DNA of 64,000 nt from Procambarus clarkii (lineage: Eukaryota > Arthropoda > Malacostraca > Decapoda > Cambaridae), in the NCBI RefSeq assembly GCF_040958095.1, contig NC_091173.1:17181241-17245240 (forward strand), read 5' to 3'. The notes beneath the pieces were generated by a model. That model was not told the DNA's origin, searched no databases, and saw nothing but the letters and a program-made list of their open reading frames with translations. This document shows, one piece after another, positions 23,576-33,910 of the stretch (position 1 is the first letter of the stretch; each line of letters begins with the position of its first letter). The translations under genes were made by a program, and so were the position numbers.

Positions 23576-23821
23576 GTAAGCATAGATGACTTATATTTGT
23601 ATTAAAACTGTTTTTTTTTATTAAAAATTTTACCGATCATTAAAATCAGCGTGACAAATTAAAAGGTGTATGCAGAATTCTTGAAAAAAAAGAGATTATA
23701 CATGTTATTTAGCATGTACATAATGAAAAATAATAAAAAAATTAAACTAAAAGAACGGCATAGATTGTACAGTACTCTTGGGTAATTTTGGAAAATCTAT
23801 GTACTGTATGTTTGTGTATTT

Positions 23822-23890
23822 TTATCTATTTTTGAGGCTGAGGGTCCCTACAAACACAACCAGAGGTGGTACCCTTTACATATATTTTTT
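23822..23890. repeat. Short dispersed repeat R2, copy 1
   Basis: TGAGGCTGAGGGTCCCTACA and CCAGAGGTGGTACCCTTTAC match the segment sandwiched between two (TA)n arrays at 59406-59468. Here the flanks are AT-rich rather than pure TA. Confidence 0.6.
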
Positions 23891-24242
23891 GTTTTATACT
23901 GTACTATATATACTATTTATTTCTGGAGGTTGATCCCAAGAAGGGATAACAAAAAATGGACAATAATGTCAGTGCAAGGAGTCTACATAGTACACTATCC
24001 TGAATACAGCCTTGTCTAGTTTTCTGAAAGCTGTTCTGCATATACTGGTAATGGTATTATCTTTATTCTGTATGTACTTCAAGAATATGTTTTTGTGTTG
24101 TCTATTCAAATGAAACATTAAATCTACACAGAAATTACAAGAAACTAAAACTTTCAAACAGAACAAGAAATGCAAAAAAATGGATCAAAAAGTCTTCAAA
24201 GAGATACAGTACAGATCTTTTTGCCAGTGCTAGGCATAAATT

Positions 24243-24497
24243 AGAGGCCTGATGGCTGAGTGAACAGCGACTGGGATTCATAGTCCTAAAATTCTGGGTT
24301 CGATCCCCGACGGATGCGGAAACAAATGGACAGTTTTTTCACCCTGATGCCCTGTTCACCTAGCAGTAAAGTAGGTACCTGGGAATTAGATAGCTGCTAG
24401 GGGGCTGCTTCCTGGGAATGTGTAACAAAGGAGGCCTGGTCGAGGACCGGGCCGAGGGGACGCTAAGCCCCGAAATCATCTCAGGATAACATCAAGA
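24243..24497 (+). mobile_element. tRNA-headed SINE (type A), diverged
   Basis: Head GGCCTGATGGCTGAGTGAAC and GGGTTCGATCCCCGACGG; body TAGCAGTAAAGTAGGTACCT; tail GGCCTGGTCGAGGACCGGGC, GACGCTAAGCCCCGAAATCA and TCAGGATAAC. It is complete but carries more substitutions than the copies at 889 or 58446. Confidence 0.85.
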
Positions 24498-24499
24498 TG

Positions 24500-25755
24500 G
24501 GAGGTGGCTTCTCTTAACTGTGAACTGACTTTATGGTCTATCTCATTAGATCACTGTGCATTACTAGGATTAAATTCAAGCAGCCATTTCTTAAACTCTG
24601 CAAATGCCTTAATACACCTGGTGTATTCTAGTCATACTGTCCAGATTCTTCTCATTAGATTAAATGTCAACTGCAACAGTGATATTTATGATGCCACTCC
24701 CACTTTCAGGTCATCGACATAGTTCAGGAATAGGACAGGATGGTATTTTTATCCTTGTAATATGCTCAATGTCTGTTTAAATCATTCTGAATTTCTCCAC
24801 CCTCTTCCACTTGCTCTCTAGATACACTGAGCCAGTTCAGCACTTCCCAGCTACTCCTGCCTGCACCTCTAGTTAGTGCAGCCATCCTTTATGCAGAACT
24901 ATAACAAAGGTCTTTAGTAAATACACAAATCCCTGTCTGTCCTGTTTGATTGCTATCATCTTGATAATCTGCAATAGATTTGTCAGCCATGATTTTCCTT
25001 AACTAAATCTGTGACAATTCCTGATTATAAGCAAGTTCATAGCCTTCACATTATATTTTCCAGCACCCAATAGAATATGCACATAACAGCCCATCCTCCT
25101 AAAAATAAAAGTACTTAATAACTATTTGGTCGAAAGTACCAATACTGTATGTAATGATGGACCATGAGAAAGTTCATATTTGTATTATTGAATTTGGTCA
25201 AACTAGAAACTTTTTTAACCACAACATAAAAAATAGACCCAATCTCTCCTGGCATTCCTAGGCCTAATACATGCTCTCTTGGCCTAATATAGTACATATA
25301 TGTGCTATATTAGGCCTAGGAATATTTATGTTTGATTGTATGCATGTTACAATACAAAAAGTAATGTACTGCATTAGTGGTCCATCACTACATAATGGTA
25401 TTGTACTTTCAACCAAATAGTCAATATATATATTATCATTTTAGGAGCATGGGTTGGCATATCAGTATCAACACTTGCCTGTAATCAAGTCCCTCCAACT
25501 TATTTCCTCATAGAGTGGAATCTCATTAGCCTTCTTCCAGTTGTCTGGAAACTCGCTACTCGTGAGGTCTTTAGTATCATTGCCAGTGCCTGTGTGACCT
25601 TCATCAAGTATTCATGGTAATAGATTATCTGGTCCTTTGGCATTAAATTTGTCCATTAGATGTTAACCTTCTACACCATCACTTCACTGTTTTCCATCTC
25701 AATCTATGTTGGTTTTTTCATCTTTTGTCACTTCAGGTTTAATTACAGACATAGA
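24500..25755 (-). mobile_element. Old CR1-like LINE relic, split by an inverted-repeat element
   Basis: Two minus-strand segments, 24500-25080 and 25465-25755, read as the LINE in continuous order. Plus-strand phrases GAGCCAGTTCAGCACTTCCC, CTACTCCTGCCTGCACCTCT and GCAGAACTATAACAAAGGTC parallel the RT region at 2985-3080. The outer piece with GGAATCTCATTAGCCTTCTT and CCAGTTGTCTGGAAACTCGC would be upstream coding sequence. The reading frame is destroyed. The intervening 25089-25463 is a later insertion. Confidence 0.7.
25089..25463. mobile_element. Inverted-repeat element of the CCTAGGCCTA family, about 375 bp
   Basis: Left end CAGCCCATCCTCCTAAAA, then ACTATTTGGTCGAAAGTACC and GTAATGATGGACCATGA. 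Right end TGGTCCATCACTACATAATG, then ACTTTCAACCAAATAGTCAA and TTTTAGGAGCATGGGTTG. The centre has a second palindromic pair around ATTCCTAGGCCTAATA. Flanking octamers GCACATAA and GCATATCA match at 6 of 8, consistent with a decayed 8-bp target duplication. It is non-coding and was presumably moved by a transposase encoded elsewhere. Confidence 0.82.
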
Positions 25756-26334
25756 TTTTATGAATGGCCTTAAAATCTCCATTTTAGCTACATGTCCTCC
25801 TAAAGAAATTATGTAGCTCACACACAATTAACAGTGTTTATAGTACATTATTTCAGTTGTTATTTGAGGAAAATTGCCACAATAATGGCTTAAAAGATGA
25901 ACTGCATTGTTGGTTCACTTGTACCTATGCATAATTAACTTTTACTACCTCCTTTAGTAATATACCTCTTTGCTCTTTAAAAAGCATCAAATCAGACAAG
26001 CAGGACAATTCCATCATTCAAGGTAAATAATAAGTTTCTTATATTATTTGTACCAAAAATTCTAGTTTTATATGTTGAGTTTTGGTGATCCAGGAATGCA
26101 TCTATCATTTACAGCTTTGTACATACGTGAAATCTGATTCTGAATCATGAACAGCCAACTTCTGAATGCCAACTTGTAATCCAGTTCATAAACTGAGGAC
26201 TGCCTGCATCTCTCTCAAACCTTCACTGAGCTTCACACAAACTAGTCTACCTGTGGAGCCAGCCACCGAGGTGCTGACGATTCCTGGGTCAACCCCATGA
26301 AAATACAGCCATCTTCTGGAAATCACTGGAACTG

Positions 26335-26495
26335 CACAGTAACGTGACAGCCTCACTTCATGCAGATCAGCATTCAATCCCTGATGATCCAAGTGGTTGG
26401 GCACATTCCTTTCCACTGTCCTATTTTAAATCCTCATATATTTTCCAATTGGTATATTGTATAGCCATAATGGTTTAGTGCTTTCTCATAATTAT
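26335..26495 (+). mobile_element. tRNA-like SINE (type C), decayed
   Basis: CAGTAACGTGACAGCCTCAC, TTCATGCAGATCAGCATTCA, ATCCCTGATGATCCAAGTGG and TAGCCATAATGGTTTAGTGC follow the order of the better copy at 38136-38300, with CpG sites mutated. Confidence 0.7.
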
Positions 26496-26499
26496 TTAT

Positions 26500-26640
26500 A
26501 CCTCCAAAGGGTACCTGATCAACCAGGCTGTGATTCATACTCATATTGTAAGCAGCCACACCCAATAGTCTGATTGACCAGACCACCAATCAGGGGATGT
26601 TCATCCTTGGAACCAAAAAAAAGGTAAGGTAATCCTCCCT
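26500..26640 (+). mobile_element. LINE tail relic
   Basis: TCCAAAGGGTACCTGATCAA and CCAGGCTGTGATTCATAC match the reverse complement of the segment at 33400-33465 that precedes the CR1-like LINE end there, so this piece is in the opposite orientation to that copy. Confidence 0.55.
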
Positions 26641-27409
26641 CTCTTTTGTTTGGTCACTTGATTGTTCATTGACTTTTAAACCCTAAGTGTTGCTGCATTG
26701 GTTGGTCTTTAGTCTTTTATGTTATTAGCTTAAGTCCTAACATCAGCATTAGTTTTGATCTTGTCCTCTACTGTCTCTGCTACTCATTTTACATCTATGC
26801 ATGCTTAGTTGCCATTACCATATTCCTGTCTAGGATTTTTGTTTGTTGAATGATTGTATACAACTGTCAACTCCATCTTTCTATTTCCCACTGGGGGAGA
26901 TGGAATGGAACTGGGGTTGTGAAGGGGAGATCAAAGGTTAGCGCCAGGGTGGAGGGGTTAGGGGAAACGGTAGAGGTGATCATTCATTAAATGTGCCAAG
27001 AGTGTGCATCAGATCAGGGAAAAGAAGTTGATATGGGGAAAGCAAGTCAGATTCACCCAGGATTTTATCTTTAGATGTTGGTATAGGAACAGTGAGAGCA
27101 AAATTTCATATCCTACAAATTAAGACAATCTACAGTATTAGGATATACAGTAAGTGAATGTGAGAAACAATCTAATTCTGGCAGTAAGATGCAGGTTTCT
27201 GCTCCATTAAAAACCCATTAGTCAATCGTGTATGGCTAATACATGGCATAGCCAAAGACTTTCCCACTTCTTTTTTTCAGTGATAGGAGGCAGACCACAT
27301 TTGATATTACAGTACTGTACATAATTTGTTACACATAGTAGCTAACCCTCTATCCAACAGTTGTAAAGCACACTATGAATGACAAGGCAGAAATCTAAGT
27401 GGAATTAGC

Positions 27410-27560
27410 TTCTGGAAGATGGGAGTAGCACAAATGGCTTTAAATGGCTGTCGACCAGCAGTCAAAAAGGCACCGGCTTCCTGTCCTAGTCGAGGTCACT
27501 AGGGTTAGTGGCCATCGGGTAAATCGGGTAAAAATGTAGTATCTGCTAGGTCATGGGAAG
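27410..27560 (+). mobile_element. LINE 3'-end fragment
   Basis: CACCGGCTTCCTGTCCTAGT followed by GGTTAGTGGCCATCGGGTAA resembles ACCACCGGCTTCCTGTCTCG after the LINE coding end at 41745-41768. Only the non-coding end is left here. Confidence 0.45.
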
Positions 27561-27589
27561 CAACATAAATATAATAATTTTTGTTGGGG

Positions 27590-27810
27590 ACAGATTGCCT
27601 GTGTATATATATATGCTAGGCTTGTATCAAGATCCTCCAAGGTTCAACTACTGACCCTCCCCAGGAAGCAACCCCACAACAGGTGCCTAACTTCTGGGTA
27701 TCTATTTACTATTAGGAGAACATAGGCATTAGGTGAAACATGCTTAACCATATCTGTGTTGCCTGGAAATCAATCCAAGGATACCTGATTGTAAGTCAAG
27801 AATAAAGCCA
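27590..27810 (-). mobile_element. tRNA-like SINE (type B), decayed
   Basis: The plus strand reads GTTCAACTACTGACCCTCCC, CAGGAAGCAACCCCACAACA, CTATTTACTATTAGGAGAAC and AGGCATTAGGTGAAACATGC, the reverse of the SINE body with TAGCAGTAAATAG. Similar copies lie at 36660 and 61490. The tRNA-like head around 27760-27800 is eroded. Confidence 0.7.
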
Positions 27811-28399
27811 ACTATGGAAACCTAGCACAACTTGACTCTCTCATACCTGTCAAAGATGAGATACAACCAAAGTTCAATTTGGGGTACAACCAGAGTTAAA
27901 TTTCCATCACTACAGTATGAGAAGGATTGAAAGACTACAGGGCCATAAGAGCATATGAAGAGCCAAATACAATACCAAATGATTGTTTATCTCATGAAAT
28001 GTAACCATCTCAGAGCATATAAAATTGCATACAAAAACTGCAGAAAAAAGATGGCACATTAAAGAGTGTATAAGTAAAAATAATGAAGAAGAAAACTGGA
28101 TCAGCACTTTCTACCGGTCTCTAAGTAGAATACTGTAGTTGGGTGTGGATGCTTGATGGAAGTGTTCAATGAAGAGGCAAGAGGCATTCTGCCATTGGGG
28201 AGGATGACCAGAAAGGAGAGGGGGTGATAGCAAGCCTAACACCTACAAGTTACGGTACATTCTAGTGAAAGTATAGTGTTCTGGCATTCATTGTATGTGA
28301 TAGCCTATTTATGATAATATAATAGCAGTGTGTAGGATAAGTGCTCAAGCTCATGGTATCTTGTCTTAATTTATCCATTTAATGTATTCAATTGTGTAA

Positions 28400-28560
28400 T
28401 TACCAACATGTAGTTACTGGATGAGAGCTACGCTCATGGTGTTTCGTCTTTCCAGTTCTCTGTCGTATAATGCTTTGAAACTACTGACAGAATTGGCCTC
28501 CACCATCTTCTCACCTAACTCGTTCCATTTGTCTACCACTCTGTTTTGTGTATTCACCTA
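28400..28560 (-). mobile_element. CR1-like LINE C-terminal relic
   Basis: The plus strand has TTTCCAGTTCTCTGTCGTAT, AATGCTTTGAAACTACTGAC and TTGGCCTCCACCATCTTCTC, the antisense of a LINE segment equivalent to 2110-2170. It joins a type A' SINE at its right edge. Confidence 0.65.
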
Positions 28561-28845
28561 GTTGTGCTTGGGGAGGAAGGGGGGGGGGGTTGCGCTCTGG
28601 CTTTTTCAACCCGCCTCCCAACTGTCAATCAATCAACTTTTTTTTTTTTTTTAACACACACACCCAGGAAGCAGCCCATAACAACTGTCTTAACTCCCAG
28701 GTACCTATTTACTGCTAGGTGAACAGATGCATTAGGGTGAAAGAAACTCTGCCCATTTGTTTCCGCCATCGCCGGGGTTCAATTCCCGGTCCCTAGGATT
28801 ATGAATACTGAGAGCTGTCCACTCAGCCACCGGCCCCCCCCCATT
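28555..28845 (-). mobile_element. tRNA-headed SINE (type A')
   Basis: On the minus strand: head ending at the GGCCGGTGGCTGAGTGGACA A-box region, B box GGGAATTGAACCCCGGC, body TAGCAGTAAATAGGTACCTG, poly-A (T run at 28639-28652) and tail CAAGCACAACTAGGTGAATA. A (GT)n array lies on the head side. Confidence 0.82.

Positions 28846-28851
<6 letters not shown>

Positions 28852-28888
<37 letters not shown>
28852..28888. repeat. (GT)n microsatellite between two A' SINEs
   Basis: About 18 GT units on the head side of the SINE to its left; the tail of the next SINE starts within about 20 bp. Confidence 0.95.
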
Positions 28889-28890
<2 letters not shown>

Positions 28891-28892
28891 CT

Positions 28893-29205
28893 ACCTAGTT
28901 GTATTCACCTAGTTGTGCTTGCGGGGGTTGAGCTTTGCTCTTTCGGCCTACCTCTCAACTATCAATCAACTCTAACTACTAAGTAACTAATTTTTTTTTT
29001 TTTTTTCACACACACACACACACACAGGAAGCAGCTCCATACCAGCTGTCTAACTCCCAGGTACCTATTTACTGCTAGGTAACAAGGGTATTCAGGTTTA
29101 AATAAACTTTGCCCATTTGTTTCTCCCTGGTCTGGGAATCGAACCCAGGCCACAGAATTACGAATCCTGCGCGCTGTCTGTTCAGCTACGTGTGTGTGTG
29201 CGTGC
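28893..29205 (-). mobile_element. tRNA-headed SINE (type A'), tandem neighbour
   Basis: Minus strand: head with GCGCGCAGGATTCGTAATTC and a B box in the GGTTCGATTCCCAGAC region, body TAGCAGTAAATAGGTACCTG, poly-A and tail GAGCAAAGCTCAACCCCCGC. Again a GTGTGTGTGTGC run lies at the head end (29190). Two A' SINEs in the same orientation lie almost back to back here. Confidence 0.82.
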
Positions 29206-29209
29206 ACAT

Positions 29210-30480
29210 CCTCACATTCATTGGGTAAAAAGATCAAAGATGACCACTTTGGAAAATAGTATAAAACATTACAAAAAATAAATAACATTTTTGAAGACGA
29301 TACAAGGTCATAATACAGTACAGTATTAATTTACACAGCCTTTACAATTAAAATAATAATGCACCCATACAATATTTGTACATATTTTTAATACCCAATA
29401 AGACTGGCAACTAAAGAATCACAGTACCGACCATATATTTCTTCTTTTAAAATCAAAACTCTATTTACTGTATAGTGTTTGTGTTGTGATATTAATATAT
29501 TCTAGATTGTGTAATTCTCCCTTCACTAACTAGAAACATATTTGCAATGATGCAACATTATGGTACTGTATTAATGTGTGAGAAACCAATCTCATCTCAA
29601 TAAATAATACCTAATTTATGAATAAATATTTATGAATTTCTACAACTTTTCTTCAGCCTAACTTACTTACCTTATCGTCCGCTAGCTTATATTTCTAAAC
29701 ACAAAAAAACACAGCACGATTGGTAATGAGCATAACACGATTACTACTGACACTGAAATGTAGAACTGCTACTGATAGCTCTTTCCGGCTTAGTAGAGTA
29801 TAGCTAACAATACCCTTTTGCATGCTTTACTTCTTCACCATTGCATGCTAGATGCACAATAATAAGGCTTATAAACCAATCCACAGTGTAATTGACTGGA
29901 GATAGCATGCACTTCAACATTCAGTCAGTTGTCCTAAGCACCCTTCAGTGCTTAAAAAAATAAAAGTACTGTATAATATATATATTTTAGGCATTTAGTA
30001 TAAAGTTCTATGATATCACTCCATGCTTTTATACAACTTGCGGTTTCATTTTGTAATATACAACAGATACTAAGGGTTAAAGTAAAGCACTAAATACACA
30101 CTGTTGACCCAGTCCAAAAATAAATGATGTACTTAAGTACAAAATTCTCCACAACCATGTATGTACATATGAAAAACACAAACAAAGCATCCAGAAACTA
30201 CCAACATGTAAAAATCTTTCCAAGCCTGCAAAACTCCATATAGCCTAGGCTAGGGGGCAGTAAAAAAAAAATACTTCAAAAAGGTAAAGTGCAATAATAT
30301 ATCCAAATCCCACTTTGTTCCATTACACACCTTTTGAAAAGCTGCTACAAGATGCAGCCAAAGGCCTACTTTGATCAGTAGAGCAAATCCATACAATTAA
30401 TTCTTAATGTTTGCATACTGCAGCACCATCACCCCATGAGTGAAGATTGGGAGCTTGAGCCAAGCCAACAACAGGGTAAC
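29210..30480. other. AT-rich, no gene recognised
   Basis: CpG-poor, AT-rich sequence. No open frame above 60 codons and no repeat family recognised. Confidence 0.5.
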
Positions 30481-30487
30481 AACTTAC

Positions 30488-30595
30488 AAAACACTGGAGA
30501 GAGATCTGTGGGACAGTCTGACTGGGGATTCATGTGGGACATGAGTGGGACACGTCGAGGGCAGGAAGGGCAGGAAGCCTCAGTACTTACGTAGC
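30488..30595 (-). CDS. Possible 108-nt internal coding exon
   Basis: On the minus strand a pyrimidine-rich acceptor (CTCTTATTCTCTTGTAG) precedes position 30595 and a good donor (TTTT followed by GTAAGTTG) follows 30488. The 108 nt between stay open in one frame: 2 nt, 35 codons (starting YVSTEASCPSCPRRV, ending DCPTDLSPVF), 1 nt. The exon would be phase-symmetric. It is richer in C and CpG than its surroundings. I recognise no protein family. A second strong donor-like TACGTAAGT lies at its start, and no partner exon was found, so it may be chance. Confidence 0.25.
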
Positions 30596-31333
30596 CTACA
30601 AGAGAATAAGAGTTGTTTAGAAGGGTTAACAAGCTGCAGAAATGAAGTATGTCTATGACATTTGATGTTTACTGTACTTACCATTGTTATTACTTGCATG
30701 CTTGTAGCAATATATATTTGTAATACAAGTGTCAGGTCCTAATATGGCTGTATCAGGACACCTGTGGTAAGTCTGAGTGGGAATAATTAATATTAAAGCT
30801 AGTTTCTTGTAGAGTTAAATGTTGTAAAAATATTTAATGAAGAAGACTTTAAAATACTTTATATTTTGTAAATAAATGAAATAAAATAAAACAACCAGAG
30901 CTGTCTAATCTTTCTGGATGTTCTATTAACAATATACAGTAGCACATAAAGAGTCCAGATTTGATCCTAGTATTAACTAGGGTTTCTTGAAAGTAGTTCA
31001 TCAATAAATTAACAAACATGTCCTCTTTTGTTATGTTATGGTTTAGAGTTGTGATAATAATCCTCTGAGAATGACACCATCGTAATTTTTAAAAAAATAT
31101 TACAGTACTGTATACAGTATTAAAATATAATAAATAAAACAAAAAGTTGTACCTGTATAAGTAAGCAAAAAGCTACAGTACCTGTACCTTTATTACTGTA
31201 TGTAACCTGCCCGTTTTTTAATGATAGTTTTTCTATTTATGAATAAGAGCTAGATATGTAAAAAGTAATTGGCTGTATCTGATACAGTATATGGTATGAG
31301 ACACCTCTCAATCCAATAATTAAGCTAAGCCGA

Positions 31334-31366
31334 AGATCCACGAGCAACTATGTTGCTCGTGGATCT
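31334..31366. repeat. Perfect hairpin, 15-bp arms, 3-base loop
   Basis: AGATCCACGAGCAAC at 31334-31348, loop TAT, exact reverse complement at 31352-31366. A direct partial copy (ATGTTGCTCGTG) follows at once. Confidence 0.96.
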
Positions 31367-31983
31367 ATGTTGCTCGTGTTGTATGTTGTTAGTCAACCTG
31401 TTCTACAGAAGGGTAACTGTTCTGTACCTTCTATTATCATAACTTATACCATCTTCAAACTACTGTATTTCAGTATCTTAAATTAATACTGTGATCTCAA
31501 TGAACACCAAGAGCACTGTAATCTTGATTAATAGTATGTTTTATCTTTCATGTATGGTACACCTCACTCTATAATTAAAGTGAATCTTTTGCTGTAACTG
31601 AATATTTCCAAAGCTTTGACAGAATTTGCCACAAACGATATATCATGCTATTGTAATTTCCTAGTGTACTCTGTACTTATTTCTAAGTTTCTCATAAAAT
31701 TTACTGCTTCTGTTGTAGATATTGTAGCTCATTCTCAAACTGTGGACCTTCACAAGATCTGTTCTCTCACTTACTCTTTGATATCCAATTTTTCATAAAC
31801 CATTTGCGGCGTTATAATATGTTAATATTTAATATATCCTGTACATTTTTTTTTTTACTTCCCAAGTTTATGCATTGATAATAGGCACTGAAACCTTTCA
31901 AGACCTAGTCTAAAAGAATTTTAAATGAATCACACCCATACACATTAACTGCCAAATATTTTAAATTGAAGTTCAGTATCTTG

Positions 31984-32228
31984 AGGTTATCTTGAGTTGA
32001 TTTCGGGGCTTTTTAGTGTCCCCGCGGCCCGGTCCTCGACCATGCCTCCACCCCCAGGAAGCAGCCCGTGACAGCTGACTAACTCCCAGGTACCTATTTA
32101 CTGCTAGGTAACAGGGGCATCAGGATGAAAGAAACTCTGCCCATCGTTTCTCGCCGGTGCCCGGGATCGAACCCAGGACCACAGGATCACGTGTACAGCG
32201 TGCTGTCCGCTTGGATGGCCGGCCCCAG
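31984..32228 (-). mobile_element. tRNA-headed SINE (type A) with 10-bp target duplication
   Basis: CAGTATCTTG occurs at 31974-31983 and 32229-32238, directly flanking the element. On the minus strand the head holds AAGCGGACAGCACGC (A box) and GGGTTCGATCCCGGGC (B box), the body TAGCAGTAAATAGGTACCTG, and the tail GACCGGGCCGCGGGGACACT and AAGATAACCTCAAGATA. It is complete and could be transcribed by RNA polymerase III. Part of the duplicated word overlaps the tail motif, so the true duplication could be slightly shorter or longer. Confidence 0.88.
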
Positions 32229-32239
32229 CAGTATCTTGC

Positions 32240-33320
32240 AAGGCACATTTGCCAAAATTTCACATGATATAACTAATGTCTCTTAGAATATTTATGTATT
32301 TAATTTGAATTTGCCTAAATGGCTTCAGAGATTTTCTTATGTCATCCTTGCCAAATTAAATAAACTTTAATACCAATTAACCAGATACAGATTCCCTCAT
32401 TCCTCATTTCCTCAAAATTTACAGAACCCACCTCGAATATATACATCTGTTCCTCTATATTACATCAATTCTTTTTATATTTAAAGTGGCAGGGTACTAC
32501 AATTCTGTATAAGTAAGACATGAATAATTTCATGCCGTACTGGTTCTTATGCTCCTCATGCCACTTAACTTGTCTTGATCTGGTTTGGTAGAGTGTCGTG
32601 GTCACATCTCAACTGTACTATTCAGGTTTTTACCCTTTTCAGTATTGTTACTTCAATAAAGTTACAATGTCTATAAAAATGGACATTAAGCACAAAAAGA
32701 CTGAAAAAATAACTTTTGGTGTAAAATTGTATATGTTAAGGTGGTTTGAGCAGTCACAGCTTCTGTTTAGTGTACAGTCCTGCACAGTAATGTACCATAT
32801 TTTTATTTCACAAATTAATTGCATATTAAAATTTGACAATACATTAATAATGATCTTTGCTGTAGCCACCACCTAATTATGAGCTGACAATAGTGTAATT
32901 TTCAACGGTAATTTCATAATGCCTCAGGGCCATTTTGTTTTCAGTAAGAAAGTTGTGTATCAGTAATGTGATGCAGGTCAATAAGAAAATACAGCTGACT
33001 TGACTGATTTTCACTTTAAATAACTTTTGTCTATTCCATATTTCAAAGGATACCTGTAAAGTGCTGAACCATTATTACAATTGACAACAGACCTTGGATA
33101 TTTATCTTTACATTTCTTTAAGACTTATTATTTGCACAGAAAGGCCAAGACTTAAAGACCAGCAAATTAGGACCAATAATATGTGTAGAAATGATCTCAC
33201 TGAGATACAGTGCTGTTGTAAGTACCCTATATTGAAGGATAATTATTGACAGCTTCAGATGATTAAGCAAGTAATAAATTTTAGTTTTATAAAAGAAAGT
33301 AAAACCTAAAAAACTTGCCT
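32240..33320. other. AT-rich, no gene recognised
   Basis: Open frames at 32598-32876 (plus) and 32648-32872 (minus) overlap on opposite strands without motifs. Nothing else recognised. Confidence 0.45.
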
Positions 33321-33324
33321 ACCT

Positions 33325-33910
33325 TATGGTTACCTTGTGATGGTTTCGGGGCTTAGCGTCCCGGTGGCCCGGTCATCGCTGAGGCCGCCTCGTTGCTGGA
33401 CCGGTCAACCAGGCTGTTGGAAGCAGCTGCTCGCAGCCTGGTTGATCAGGTATCCTTTGGAGGTGTTTATCGAGTTCTCTCTTGAACACTGCGAGGGGTC
33501 AGTCAGTTACAGTATATCCCTTATGTGTAGTGGAACCGTGCTGAACAGTCTAGGGCCTCTGATGTTGATAGAGTTCTCTCTCATGAGTACCTATTGCACC
33601 TCTGCTCTTCAACAGGGGTAAGCTGCACATCCTGCCATGTCTTCTGGTCTCATGTGGTGTTATTTCTGTGTGCAGGTTTGTGACCAGCCCCCTCTATTAT
33701 CTTCATTATTTTCCCACATGTAAATTATTACGTATCTCTCACCTGCGCTTAAGAGAATACAGATTTAGGCATTTTAGTCGGTCCCAATAGTTTAGATGTT
33801 TTACTGAATGGATTTTAGCGGTAAAGGATCTCTGCATGCTCTCCAGTCAGCAATTTCTCCAGCTTTGAAAGGGGCTATCATTGTGCAACAGTATTCCACT
33901 CTAGAGAGCA
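33325..33910 (-). mobile_element. CR1-like LINE 3' end (second lineage)
   Basis: On the minus strand, decayed coding sequence (33905 to about 33470) includes SINIRGPRLFSTVPLHIRDI, typical of the extreme C-terminus of CR1-like polyproteins, with several stops and frameshifts. The 3' end follows: CAACCAGGCTGCGAGCAGCT, then GGGACGCTAAGCCCCGAAAC and CATCACAAGGTAAC. That terminal block is also the tail of type A SINEs (24450-24497, 58640-58690). Confidence 0.78.
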
